Shown: positions 36,528 to 45,450 of the stretch, in pieces
How positions within the stretch are numbered: the stretch's first letter is position 1
Layout: every line of letters starts with the position of its first letter
Origin: Saliniradius amylolyticus
Lineage (GTDB): Bacteria; Pseudomonadota; Gammaproteobacteria; Enterobacterales; Alteromonadaceae
NCBI RefSeq assembly: GCF_003143555.1
Contig: NZ_CP029347.1
Span: 2,542,001 to 2,606,000 of the forward strand
DNA: 64,000 nt
Direction: 5' to 3'
Notes under the pieces: model-generated
What the model was told of the DNA's origin: nothing
What the model saw: the letters and a program-made list of their open reading frames with translations, nothing else
Database searches by the model: none
Program-made: the position numbers and the translations under genes

Positions 36528-38270
36528 ATGACCGCTTCCGACATTCATCAAATCGCCTATCTTATTCTAAAAGGCTTTGAAAAAAGCTACCGCTGGCACA
36601 CTCGCATCACGACAGGCGCGCAGGAGCGATTCGAACATGCCGACTGGCAGGGTGTGCAGCAAGCAGTGCGCGAGCGGATCAGTATCTACGATCAGGCGGT
36701 CACCGCAGCAGTCAGTGAGATCTACCAGTTGGTGCATCCTCACCAGCAGGATAAGAGTTTCTGGCAGCGGCTCAAACAGCGCTATCTGACTATCTTAGAC
36801 GCCCATCCTCAGTTTGAGCTGGCCGAAACCTTCTATAACTCCATTATCGGGCGTATTTTTAAACACCAGAAGATCAACAACGACATGATGTTTGTGCAGC
36901 CCAGCCGTTGTTATCTGGCCGGACAGGTACGCCACACCGTGGTGAATACCTATGATGCTACCGGTACGGTACAACAACTGCTGCACGCTATCTTAAAAGA
37001 CTACCGTTTTAATCGTCCGTTCGAAGATAAAGAGCGGGATTTCAATTGGTGCGAGCAGTACCTGCGACAAACCTTCAGTCGCAAACAGTTGGCGTCGGTG
37101 ACCAGCGTGGAAATTCTGCACCCCATATTCTTTCGCAATAAAGGTGCCTACCTGGTTGGGCGCATGTGCGCCGCCGAACAGTCTCATCCCTTTGTCTTGG
37201 CCCTGCTACTGAACGACAACGGGGAGCTGTATATTGATACTCTACTGACCGAGCGTCACGACTTAAGTGGGCTTTTTGGCTTTGCCCGTTCCTATTTTAT
37301 GGCCGACACCCAGTACCCGGCCGAGGTAGTCGCCTTCTTGCAGGAGCTGCTGCCTAACAAAAAGCACTTCGAGCTCTATATCAGCCTGGGTTTTTATAAA
37401 CATGGCAAGACCGTGTTTTACCGTAACTTCCTACAACACCTGTCAGATTCCCACGACCAATTTGAAGTAGCGCCAGGCATACGCGGATTGGTGATGGCGG
37501 TGTTCCATCTGCCTTCGTACGGTGTCGTATTTAAAATCATTAAGGATGAATTTGGCGAGAGCAAAAAGTTTGGCCGGGAGCACGTGGTCAACCGCTACAA
37601 GCTGGTCAAGATGCACGATCGCGTGGGTCGCATGGCCGACACACATGAGTATGTTAACTTCCGGCTGCCGTTAAACCGTGTCAGCGATGAACTGTTGCAA
37701 GAGTTGCGTGAGCAATGCGCCAACAGCATTGAAATTGGCGACGATAGCCTGATCATTAAACATGCCTATATCGAGAAGAAACTGACCCCTCTGAATCTTT
37801 ACCTGGATCATGAAACCGACCCGGACAAGATCACTCACGCATTAAACGACCTGGGACGCTGTATTAAGCAAATTGCTGCCGCCAATATTTTCCCAGGCGA
37901 CATGCTGCACAAGAACTTTGGCATTACCCGCCACGGCAAAGTGATCTTCTACGACTACGATGAAATCTGCTATATGAACGAGCGACGCTTTCAGCGCCTG
38001 CCTCAATCCGATGACCCCTATGCGCTGGATACCTTGTCGGTGGCACCCGATGATGTGTTTCCCGAGCAGTTTCGACACTTTATTGTCGGCAAGAAGCCGT
38101 TAAAAGACGAGCTCATGCGCCTGCACCCCGAGCTGACCGACCCTGACTGGTGGCAACAGGTACAAAAAGAAGTCAGCAACGGACTGATTAAGGATGTTAG
38201 CCCCTACCCCAAACATAAGCGTTTTGCTCTCAAGTTTGGCCATAAAGAGCAAACTCACCATGTCCGTTAA
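36528..38270 (+). CDS. aceK: Isocitrate dehydrogenase kinase/phosphatase
   Basis: 580 residues, near E. coli AceK (578). N-terminal regulatory domain (about 1-310) and kinase/phosphatase domain with the P-loop-like GIRGLVMAVFHLPSYGVVFKIIKD (about 320-343) and catalytic FYDYDEICYMNE (about 470-481). Function: phosphorylates or dephosphorylates isocitrate dehydrogenase to send carbon into the glyoxylate shunt. Here it stands without aceB or aceA upstream and overlaps the next gene by 11 bases. Confidence 0.96.
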   Translation: MTASDIHQIAYLILKGFEKSYRWHTRITTGAQERFEHADWQGVQQAVRERISIYDQAVTAAVSEIYQLVHPHQQDKSFWQRLKQRYLTILDAHPQFELAETFYNSIIGRIFKHQKINNDMMFVQPSRCYLAGQVRHTVVNTYDATGTVQQLLHAILKDYRFNRPFEDKERDFNWCEQYLRQTFSRKQLASVTSVEILHPIFFRNKGAYLVGRMCAAEQSHPFVLALLLNDNGELYIDTLLTERHDLSGLFGFARSYFMADTQYPAEVVAFLQELLPNKKHFELYISLGFYKHGKTVFYRNFLQHLSDSHDQFEVAPGIRGLVMAVFHLPSYGVVFKIIKDEFGESKKFGREHVVNRYKLVKMHDRVGRMADTHEYVNFRLPLNRVSDELLQELREQCANSIEIGDDSLIIKHAYIEKKLTPLNLYLDHETDPDKITHALNDLGRCIKQIAAANIFPGDMLHKNFGITRHGKVIFYDYDEICYMNERRFQRLPQSDDPYALDTLSVAPDDVFPEQFRHFIVGKKPLKDELMRLHPELTDPDWWQQVQKEVSNGLIKDVSPYPKHKRFALKFGHKEQTHHVR

Positions 38271-39174
38271 GCAACTTAAAGCAGAGCTGCGTTTACCCTC
38301 ACCGATCAGCCCTGTTACGCCGTCCTGGCCTGGCTCTGAGGCTCTGAGTATAGCGGTTAAAAGGGATGACTTAATTCATCCCCGAATCTCCGGCAACAAG
38401 TGGCGCAAACTAAAATACGCACTCGAAGGCGCAGAGAGACAAGGCGTTAAGCAGATAGTCAGCTTTGGCGGCGGTCATTCTAACCATCTACACGCTTTAA
38501 GTTTTGCTTGCCATCAATTGGGCATTCGGCTCGAGGCTATCGTTCGTGGCCAATATCAGAATAACCTGACATCCACGTTATTGGATATGCGGGCCTGGGG
38601 CGCACAGCTGCATTTTGTGACCAAAGTCGAGTATCAGCGCCGAACCGATGCCGGCTACCTGAATCGATTAAAAGCCGAGTTCCCACAGGCAGCGATCATT
38701 CCTGAGGGCGGCAGTCAGCAACTGGCCTTAAAAGGCGTTGCCGAATTACTGGCCGAGCAACCACTGGATTTTGAACATATTGTATTGCCGGTAGGCAGTG
38801 GTGGCACTCTGGCCGGTCTGATGACGGGGCTGGTTCACCGGCCAGACATTCAGGTGCATGGCATCGGCGTACTCAAAGGGCAAGGCTATTTAGAAGACTC
38901 AGTAGAACAGCTAATCGGCGAGCACGCTCACTCCCCCAACTGGCGCATACATCACGGCTTTCATCATGGCGGTTATGCCAAACGCTCAAAGCAGCTAGAG
39001 CAGTTTTGCCGTGACTTTGCCCAACAAACCGGCATCGCTTTGGAGCCTGTTTACAGCGGTAAGTGCTTTTGGGCAGTGAAACAATTAATGGCAGAAAATG
39101 TCTTTGCCCACGGCAGCCGCATACTGATGCTACATACCGGGGGCTTGCCAGATACCCGTCGCAATCCGAATTAA
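38260..39174 (+). CDS. PLP-dependent D-cysteine desulfhydrase / ACC deaminase family enzyme
   Basis: 304 residues from ATG 38260, which overlaps the end of aceK by 11 bases. Fold type II PLP enzyme: PLP Lys in RISGNKWRKLKYAL (about 46), SFGGGHSNHLHALSFA (about 69-84), VGSGGTLAGLMTG (about 186-198), and TGGLPDTR at the end. E. coli DcyD and ACC deaminases share these motifs. Which substrate (D-cysteine, 1-aminocyclopropane-1-carboxylate or another) cannot be read from sequence; bacterial chromosomal members are mostly D-cysteine desulfhydrases. Confidence 0.88.
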   Translation: MSVKQLKAELRLPSPISPVTPSWPGSEALSIAVKRDDLIHPRISGNKWRKLKYALEGAERQGVKQIVSFGGGHSNHLHALSFACHQLGIRLEAIVRGQYQNNLTSTLLDMRAWGAQLHFVTKVEYQRRTDAGYLNRLKAEFPQAAIIPEGGSQQLALKGVAELLAEQPLDFEHIVLPVGSGGTLAGLMTGLVHRPDIQVHGIGVLKGQGYLEDSVEQLIGEHAHSPNWRIHHGFHHGGYAKRSKQLEQFCRDFAQQTGIALEPVYSGKCFWAVKQLMAENVFAHGSRILMLHTGGLPDTRRNPN

Positions 39175-39180
39175 GCATAA

Positions 39181-39220
39181 AAAAACGCCAGACGTCGACT
39201 AGGACGCCTGGCGTTTATCC
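39181..39220. terminator. Bidirectional terminator
   Basis: AAACGCCAG (39183-39191) / CTGGCGTTT (39208-39216), 9 perfect pairs with A-run before and T-run after. Shared by the PLP enzyme gene and the convergent cyanophycinase-like gene. Confidence 0.85.
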
Positions 39221-39240
39221 GATTGGATTCTGACCGCTAG

Positions 39241-40335
39241 TTAGCAGCCACTCTGACAGTTAAAGTTGTCATAACCGCCGGTCGTGTACCAGTCGGTGCT
39301 ATTACCACCGCTACCGCTCCAGCTATTCAGATCGAAGCTGCCATTACCGTTAGCGTCACCCTGGATTTTATACACGGTGGCCGCCTGGCCACTGTTATCC
39401 CAGATCAGGGTAGAACCAGCGGTAATACGTTCCGGATAACTATTCGGCTGCATAAAGTAGGCTGCACCTTCACCATACACAGTAGCTACGCTATTGCTAT
39501 CCAGGGCTACAAAGGTGCCCTCTTCCACACCAATGGCACGAGCCGTCAGCGTACCTCTGTCCTGAACGCTGCGTGCCAGGAAGCCGAAGGTACGACCATG
39601 ACGAGTTTCGGCCTTACGACCATTGCCAGTGACTCGGTCCAGGTGGGTGTCGGTAATCACCTCACTCAATTGAGGATGTTGCAGGAAGTCACCGTGATTA
39701 ATATCCTGAGTATTACTGTGATAGGGGTCGTCCAGGATTTCCTTGGACAACACGCCCAGATTCGCTGGCGCATAATAGGATTGGCCCAAAATGGCCAGAC
39801 CCGCACTGGTCCCGGCAATCGGCGCTTGTTTCACGTTCAGGTGATCGTTCAGGGCATCTTCCACCAGGGTGCCTTTCCAGAAATCTTCATATTCATTCTG
39901 ATCACCACCGGCGATAAAGATGATTTCGGCATCCTGAATATAAGCCGCAACCGTTGAGTCATTCGCAGAAGCACGATCATCGATAGACAGCTCTGCCGCT
40001 GAGCCCAAATCGGCCCCAAAAGTAGAACACATCCAGTCAGCCTGACCACCGGTACCGCCTGTACGTAGTACCAGATAATCCCCCCCGGAAGCATGATCCA
40101 CCAGCCATTGAGTGGCTGCAATTTCACCAGTAGCGCCCGCATCGGCGCCGCCGATCAGTAGCGAGGCTTGTGAAACCGAAACACTGTTATTAGGAGTACC
40201 ACAGGCCTGATAGTACTCATAACCTGCGGAACCGCCACCTCCACCACCGCCCTTTGGTGGCGGTTTGGCGATGGCGCTGGAAACTGAAAGCGCAGCGATG
40301 GCTGCGGTAGTTAGTGTTGTTTTGGTAAATGTCAT
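39241..40335 (-). CDS. Exported cyanophycinase-like peptidase (family S51)
   Basis: 364 residues. Signal peptide (cut near AIA|KPPP), a run of seven Gly (about 29-35), then a class I glutamine-amidotransferase-like S51 domain: LLIGGADAG, IIFIAGGDQNEYEDFW (about 138-153), nucleophile elbow AGTSAGLAILG with Ser177, and DTHLDRVTGNGR. The last 40 residues hold a Gly/Ser/Asn-rich stretch and two Cys. Family knowledge: cyanophycinases split the Asp-Arg polymer cyanophycin into beta-Asp-Arg; extracellular forms occur in scavenging bacteria. No cyanophycin synthetase in this window, so scavenging of external polymer or a different dipeptide substrate is inferred. Confidence 0.85.
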   Translation of the reverse strand: MTFTKTTLTTAAIAALSVSSAIAKPPPKGGGGGGGSAGYEYYQACGTPNNSVSVSQASLLIGGADAGATGEIAATQWLVDHASGGDYLVLRTGGTGGQADWMCSTFGADLGSAAELSIDDRASANDSTVAAYIQDAEIIFIAGGDQNEYEDFWKGTLVEDALNDHLNVKQAPIAGTSAGLAILGQSYYAPANLGVLSKEILDDPYHSNTQDINHGDFLQHPQLSEVITDTHLDRVTGNGRKAETRHGRTFGFLARSVQDRGTLTARAIGVEEGTFVALDSNSVATVYGEGAAYFMQPNSYPERITAGSTLIWDNSGQAATVYKIQGDANGNGSFDLNSWSGSGGNSTDWYTTGGYDNFNCQSGC

Positions 40336-40386
40336 AAGGTTACCTGTTTTGTTGTGTTTTAGGTTAAGGTTCCCTGATATTTATGA

Positions 40387-40457
40387 CTAATCGACCCGGG
40401 CGGGGTCCTTTCTCACCGTTTACTGCGTGGCACTTCTGATGGTGCCTCTTCGATTAG
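40387..40457 (-). promoter_or_regulatory. Candidate structured leader RNA upstream of the cyanophycinase-like gene
   Basis: Within 71 bases the minus strand can form three stems. An outer stem pairs CTAATCGA (40457-40450) with TCGATTAG (40394-40387). Inside are GGCAC/GTGCC with an 8-base loop and GACCC/GGGTC with a 5-base loop (this one shares two bases with the outer stem), plus a 21-base single-stranded segment. It sits 52 bases before the start codon. I could not match it to a known riboswitch class. Confidence 0.35.
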
Positions 40458-40558
40458 CTGCAAACAAACTAACACAGCAAAAACAGTTTATTTACCTTAC
40501 ATTTACACCCACCTGTATGAATAAGTTGTCATTAAAGTGCAATAAAAAACCAAGTTAA

Positions 40559-40573
40559 GGGGTTCTCAACCCC
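40559..40573 (-). terminator. Possible terminator of the DUF192 gene
   Basis: GGGGTT / AACCCC with a 3-base loop about 75 bases after the DUF192 stop; on the minus strand TTAACTTGGTTTTTT follows, a T-run starting 9 bases late. Confidence 0.45.
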
Positions 40574-40649
40574 CGCCTCCACATAAATATCTACTTACCA
40601 GTAATCTTTATTCAAAAAACAACCGCTTATTCAAATTTAAACTACTATA

Positions 40650-41081
40650 TTACTTTTTAACTTCAACCCTATCGCCCACTTTGATGCCTTGCTCAGAAAA
40701 CCACCCCTGATTGGCTTCCCAGGCATAGGTAGCAGACTTTTCTGAGGTCACCGAACTTAAGTCATAGGGCTGCATCTGCTTGATGGCGATAATCTCACCA
40801 TTTTCTTTGATAAAGGCCACATCCAGCGGGATAGCAGTATTTTTCATCCACATACTGATAACCCTGGGTCGGGAATAAACAAACAGCATGCCACAATCTT
40901 CACACAGCGACTCACGATACATTAATCCACGCGCTCTCTGCCCGGGCGACTCGGCCAACTCAAGCACATACGACTGCTCATTCACCGATACCTCTATCTC
41001 ACTAAAAAACTGGCTTTGGTCAGGCACGGCCAACGTCATAAACGGCAAAGCCATTAAAACAATCCACAACAGCTTCTTCAT
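40650..41081 (-). CDS. DUF192 family exported protein
   Basis: 143 residues: signal peptide (to about TLA|VP) and a single DUF192 domain with the signatures SPGQRARGLMYRESLCEDCGMLFVY and MWMKNTAIPLDVAFI. The ATG follows GAGAGGG at 7 bases. Small beta-barrel fold of unknown role, widely conserved; some members sit near cold-shock or secretion genes. Two Cys (LCEDC) in the mature domain could form a disulphide. Confidence 0.9.
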   Translation of the reverse strand: MKKLLWIVLMALPFMTLAVPDQSQFFSEIEVSVNEQSYVLELAESPGQRARGLMYRESLCEDCGMLFVYSRPRVISMWMKNTAIPLDVAFIKENGEIIAIKQMQPYDLSSVTSEKSATYAWEANQGWFSEQGIKVGDRVEVKK

Positions 41082-41168
41082 ATTTACCCTCTCATCAATT
41101 GCGTCAATGCCATCTCTTTCATCGGGTGGTAAAGGCGTCAGCTCAACATCCTCTCATAAGCCCGACCA

Positions 41169-41195
41169 TAAAAAAGCCGGGCGAGAGCCCGGCTT
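41169..41195 (-). terminator. acnB terminator
   Basis: AAGCCGGGC (41174-41182) GAGA GCCCGGCTT (41187-41195), a 9-pair stem with a tetraloop; the A-run at 41169-41175 is the T-tract on the minus strand, 25 bases after the acnB stop. Confidence 0.9.
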
Positions 41196-41219
41196 GATAG
41201 CATTACAGTAATATTACCC

Positions 41220-43832
41220 TCAGGCAATATTCAGTGTTGGGATCACCCCTTCTTTGGCCGCGTCTTCGGCCTTCTTGAAGTCATCCATGCGATCGAAATT
41301 CAGGTAACGGTATACGTCACCCGACATGGAGTCGATCTTACTGGCGTACTCCATGTACTCCTCGGCCGTTGGGATGTGACCGACAATGGCACCCACTGCC
41401 GCCAGTTCCGCGGATGTCAGGTACACATTGGCACCATCACCCAAACGGTTGGGGAAGTTACGAGTCGAGGTAGACAACACTGTGGCTCCCGGCTCAACCC
41501 GTGCCTGGTTACCCATACACAGCGAGCAGCCTGGCATTTCAGTGCGTACACCGGCACGGCCATAGATGTTGTAGTAACCCTCTTCCATTAACTGGGCCTT
41601 ATCCATCTTAGTCGGCGGCGACATCCACAGGCGTGTAGTCAGGCTGCCTTTATGGTTATCCAGCAACTTACCAGCGGCACGGAAGTGACCGATATTGGTC
41701 ATACAGGAGCCGATAAAGACTTCGTCGACATTATCACCGGCCACATCGGACAAGGTCTTGGCATCGTCCGGATCGTTCGGGCAGCAGACGATGGGCTCTT
41801 TGATCTCGTCCAGGTCGATTTCGATCACTTCGGCGTACTCAGCATCGGCATCGGCTTGCAGCATTTCTGGGTTTTCCAGCCACTCTTCCATCTTGCGGGC
41901 GCGGCGTTCCAGGGTACGAGCATCGCCATAGCCTTCGTTGATCATCCAGCGCAGCATAGTGATGTTCGAGCGCAGATATTCGGCGATGGAGTCTTCCGAC
42001 AGCTTGATAGTACAACCGGCCGCAGAGCGCTCGGCGGAGGCGTCGGACAACTCAAAGGCCTGTTCCACGGTCAGATCTTCCAGACCTTCGATTTCCAGTA
42101 CCCGACCAGAGAAGGCGTTCTTCTTGCCTTTCTTCTCAACGGTCAACAGCCCCTGTTTGATGGCATACAGCGGAATGGCATGTACCAGGTCACGCAGAGT
42201 AATGCCGGGCTGACGCTCGCCTTTAAAGCGCACCAGTACTGACTCAGGCATATCCAGCGGCATCACGCCTGTTGCGGCAGCAAATGCCACCAGACCGGAA
42301 CCGGCCGGGAAAGAAATGCCCAGCGGGAAGCGGGTGTGAGAGTCACCACCGGTGCCCACAGTATCGGGCAGCAACATACGGTTCAGCCAGCTGTGGATGA
42401 TACCGTCACCGGGGCGCAGAGAAACACCGCCACGGTTCATAATAAAGTCAGGCAGGGTGTGCTGGGTGTCGATGTCCACCGGCTTAGGATAAGCGGCGGT
42501 ATGACAGAACGACTGCATCACCAAGTCAGAGTTAAAGCCAAGGCAAGCCAGGTCTTTTAGCTCGTCACGAGTCATAGGGCCAGTGGTGTCCTGAGAGCCC
42601 ACGGTGGTCATCTTGGGTTCACAGTAAGTCCCGGGGCGCACACCTTCCATACCACAAGCCTTACCAACCATTTTCTGGGCCAGTGTGAAGCCGGCGTTGG
42701 AATCTTTCGGTTGTTCTGGCTTGCGGAACAGTTCGGACGGTCCAAGACCCAGAGACTCACGGGCTTTCTCAGTCAGACCACGGCCGATGATCATATTGAT
42801 ACGACCGCCCACACGCACTTCGTCCAGGATTACCTTGGACTTATAGTCATACTCGGCCAGCACTGCGCCGGTTTCGTGGTTTTTGATAACACCTTCGAAG
42901 GGATAGATGTCGATCACATCGCCCATTTCCATATTATCCACATCGGCTTCAAAGACCAGTGCGCCCGCATCTTCCATGGTGTTGAAGAAAATAGGAGCCA
43001 CCTTACCACCGATACAGATACCGCCACCCTTCTTGTTAGGCACTCCTGGCATCTCTTCGCCAAAGAACCACAGTACCGAGTTGGTGGCCGACTTACGAGA
43101 AGAGCCGGTACCCACAACATCACCCACAAAGGCAACAGGGTGTCCCTTGGCTTTGATTTCTTCGATTTGAGCCAGTGGACCTACCTCACCCGGCTGCTCG
43201 GGTGTCAGACCATCGCGTTCCATCTTATACATGGCGCGTGCGTGCAGCGGGATATCAGGACGAGACCAGGCATCCGGGGCAGGAGACAGATCATCGGTGT
43301 TGGTTTCACCAGTTACCTTAAATACAGAAACCGTAATTTTCTCTGGAATGTCCGCCTTTTGGGTGAACCACTCTCCATCAGCCCAGGACTGAATCACTTC
43401 TTTAGCAATGGTGTTACCGTTTTTCGCTTTCTCTTCCACATCATGGAAGGCATCGAACACCAGTAGGGTATGCTTTAACTCTTCCGCCGCCAGTTGAGCT
43501 AACTGACCATCGTCCAGCAACGCCACCAGAGTCTCAATGTTGTAGCCGCCGTGCATGTTACCCAGCAGTTTGACGGACTCTTCTCGGGAAATAATGGGGC
43601 ATTTAATCTCACCCTTAGCAACGGCGGACAGGAAGCCGGCTTTAACATAAGCCGCCTCGTCGACGCCCGGAGGGACGCGTTCGGAAATCAATTCAAGCAG
43701 GAAATCTTCTTCGCCTGCGGGGGGATTTTTCAACAGTTCAACCAGACCGGCAACTTGCTCGGGGTTAAGTGGTTTGGGAGGCACCCCTTCGGCGGCACGC
43801 TCTTCTACGTGCTTGCGATACGCTTCTAACAC
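41220..43832 (-). CDS. acnB: Aconitate hydratase B
   Basis: 870 residues from GTG at 43832 (encoding [13 protein letters not shown]), 8 bases after AGAGG and matching the E. coli AcnB start (865 residues); an ATG 11 codons upstream is possible but less likely. N-terminal HEAT-like and swivel domains (about 1-375), then the 4Fe-4S catalytic region with [26 protein letters not shown] and [12 protein letters not shown] (cluster cysteines). Function: citrate to isocitrate in the TCA cycle; apo-AcnB can bind mRNA in E. coli. Promoter-like TATAAT at 43953-43948 on the minus strand. Confidence 0.97.
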   Translation of the reverse strand: MLEAYRKHVEERAAEGVPPKPLNPEQVAGLVELLKNPPAGEEDFLLELISERVPPGVDEAAYVKAGFLSAVAKGEIKCPIISREESVKLLGNMHGGYNIETLVALLDDGQLAQLAAEELKHTLLVFDAFHDVEEKAKNGNTIAKEVIQSWADGEWFTQKADIPEKITVSVFKVTGETNTDDLSPAPDAWSRPDIPLHARAMYKMERDGLTPEQPGEVGPLAQIEEIKAKGHPVAFVGDVVGTGSSRKSATNSVLWFFGEEMPGVPNKKGGGICIGGKVAPIFFNTMEDAGALVFEADVDNMEMGDVIDIYPFEGVIKNHETGAVLAEYDYKSKVILDEVRVGGRINMIIGRGLTEKARESLGLGPSELFRKPEQPKDSNAGFTLAQKMVGKACGMEGVRPGTYCEPKMTTVGSQDTTGPMTRDELKDLACLGFNSDLVMQSFCHTAAYPKPVDIDTQHTLPDFIMNRGGVSLRPGDGIIHSWLNRMLLPDTVGTGGDSHTRFPLGISFPAGSGLVAFAAATGVMPLDMPESVLVRFKGERQPGITLRDLVHAIPLYAIKQGLLTVEKKGKKNAFSGRVLEIEGLEDLTVEQAFELSDASAERSAAGCTIKLSEDSIAEYLRSNITMLRWMINEGYGDARTLERRARKMEEWLENPEMLQADADAEYAEVIEIDLDEIKEPIVCCPNDPDDAKTLSDVAGDNVDEVFIGSCMTNIGHFRAAGKLLDNHKGSLTTRLWMSPPTKMDKAQLMEEGYYNIYGRAGVRTEMPGCSLCMGNQARVEPGATVLSTSTRNFPNRLGDGANVYLTSAELAAVGAIVGHIPTAEEYMEYASKIDSMSGDVYRYLNFDRMDDFKKAEDAAKEGVIPTLNIA

Positions 43833-44070
43833 TACTTCGTCCTCTTTTGTTGACTGCAATAACATGCAGGATCTCTGACGCTTGCTCTGGCCTTAGCCCA
43901 AGCCAAAAAGTCTTCGGCAAACAGACAAGCCTGTTTTAAACGCACGAATTATAAGGCTTTTAGCCGCAGAATGAAATTTCCCACGGCTTTAGTTCACTTA
44001 TAGTTATTATAAATGCTATTTATGACGGTGGTTGAATCATAAGGAAGGTGAATAGAAACTCGATAACGAG

Positions 44071-44922
44071 TTACTCTTCAGTGGGCTGGAAGTTTTCGGG
44101 ATTCATTATCGCCAGCAACTGACTGGCTTCCATCGTCACCAGTCGGGTGATATTGGTGATATCGTAGCTTTCCAATGCCAACGTATTCATCAGGTCTTCG
44201 TTCATGCCCATCTTTTGTGAAAAAGAGGGGTCTGCCATAGGCAGCGCAAGACGGGCGCTCAGATAAAGGATCGCAACCTCTTTATTGTCCAGGGCCTTAG
44301 CAAAGTTGTGGTTATTGGACAGCACATAGCAAAATTGCTCCGGAAGTTGCCAGTGACGCAGAATGGCCGCCGAGCATTCGGCGTAGGTTGCTCCCAACAT
44401 TTCCTTCTGACGTTCCCAGGGTTTTTGTTCTTCTTCCAGGTTTTGGCATTGCTGGGCAACCTCTGGATCCATCTTAGCCACCACCACCTCGGCTAACTGA
44501 TGCAGCAAGCCAATAGTAAACAAGTACTCACTACCACGAATCCGACAGTGCTTCCCGAGGTGCTTTGCGATAAGTGCACAGTAGACACTTTGTTTCCAGA
44601 AACGCACCAAATCAATACCGGGCGAGGCAAAGTGCTTAAACGCCGAGTTGGCCGTTTCTACCAGGGCAAGATTATACATGGCCTCACCGCCAATAATGTT
44701 AAGCGCCTTGGAAATAGAGCTCACCGCAGAAGGAAAGCGAAATAAGGAGCTGTTCGCCAACTTGAGCAGCTTGGAACTCAGAGCAGGATCCAGAGCGATC
44801 ACACGGGCGATGTCGTCCATATCCGTGTTGTCATCATCCAGCATAGACCGTAACTTGTTACAGGTATCCGGCAAGGTAAAAGAATGGCTTGCGTACTCGG
44901 CAATTTGCTGTTCGGAAATCAT
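44071..44922 (-). CDS. HDOD domain signalling protein
   Basis: 283 residues from ATG 44922, which overlaps the DUF1289 stop (ATGA). One HDOD domain covers most of the protein: LPDTCNKLRSMLDDDNTDMDDIARVIALDPALSSKLLKLANS (residues ~18-60), SISKALNIIGGEAMYNLAL and FTIGLLHQLAEVVV. The metal-binding HD pair is degenerate, as usual in HDOD proteins, so it is probably a protein-protein regulatory module in stress, motility or c-di-GMP signalling. Confidence 0.88.
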   Translation of the reverse strand: MISEQQIAEYASHSFTLPDTCNKLRSMLDDDNTDMDDIARVIALDPALSSKLLKLANSSLFRFPSAVSSISKALNIIGGEAMYNLALVETANSAFKHFASPGIDLVRFWKQSVYCALIAKHLGKHCRIRGSEYLFTIGLLHQLAEVVVAKMDPEVAQQCQNLEEEQKPWERQKEMLGATYAECSAAILRHWQLPEQFCYVLSNNHNFAKALDNKEVAILYLSARLALPMADPSFSQKMGMNEDLMNTLALESYDITNITRLVTMEASQLLAIMNPENFQPTEE

Positions 44923-45179
44923 TGGTCCGGTTCGTCTTCCCACAAAGTTTGTTGTTGTTCGCTGTTATCCACCTGCTGTTGGCGGCGACGGGCAGACTCT
45001 GCGCGCTGCTTACGCCGGGCACAGGCTGCCACTATCTTACGTTTTACGTCTGGCGATAACTTATGCCAGTATAGCCGTTCGTCTCTGGAGCGATAACATC
45101 CCAGACAATAGCCCCGTTTACCGGCCTGACAAACGCCGATGCAGGGACTGGGGATCTCAAAAAACTCTATCTGCTCCAT
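44919..45179 (-). CDS. DUF1289 family protein
   Basis: 86 residues. The N terminus holds the DUF1289 cysteine pattern PSPCIGVCQAGKRGYCLGCYRSRDERLYW (residues 11-39; four Cys, probably an Fe-S or zinc site); the C terminus is a basic then Q/E-rich helix. Function unknown; often near oxidoreductase or HDOD genes. Coupled to the HDOD gene by a 4-base overlap. Confidence 0.88.
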   Translation of the reverse strand: MEQIEFFEIPSPCIGVCQAGKRGYCLGCYRSRDERLYWHKLSPDVKRKIVAACARRKQRAESARRRQQQVDNSEQQQTLWEDEPDQ

Positions 45180-45208
45180 AGGACCGGTGTCACAAAAAGC
45201 TGATGCTC

Positions 45209-45379
45209 TAAGGCCTGTTTATCGTTCACATTCGCCTCAGCCCGATGGGCTGAGACCATTTTTCCACCCAGCGGCCTTATCAGTCGCTTATTTAGACCCA
45301 CTAAACTTCGCTCCTTCTGCCTTGCTGGATGAATAAGTGATCTCCAGCAGAGCCCGTCTATGAAAGATAAACAGGCCTA
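45209..45379. mobile_element. MITE-like element 2 (about 171 bp, non-coding)
   Basis: Inverted ends TAAGGCCTGTTTATCGTTCA (45209-45228) and TGAAAGATAAACAGGCCTA (45361-45379) match except for one base and one extra A, and are flanked by TA. Inside is a perfect hairpin CTCAGCCC-GAT-GGGCTGAG (45236-45254). No protein is encoded. The ends resemble those of the element at 4893-5160 (shared TGTT-ATCTTTC core). It occupies the gap between the DUF1289 and copA genes. Confidence 0.65.
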
Positions 45380-45450
45380 GCATTAATAATAACACCCCGA
45401 GCGCCAATACCTAATTCATTTCAATGAATGTCCCAGGCTACTGAACCCGA

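Noticed and set aside
40387-40457. attC site or integron cassette boundary
   Set aside because: The arms lack the GTTRRRY/RYYYAAC core sites and no integrase or cassette genes are present.
43833-43865. ATG start of acnB 11 codons upstream of the chosen GTG
   Set aside because: The GTG matches the family N terminus and has AGAGG at 8 bases; the ATG lies in a small CTGCA/TGCAG hairpin without a ribosome site.
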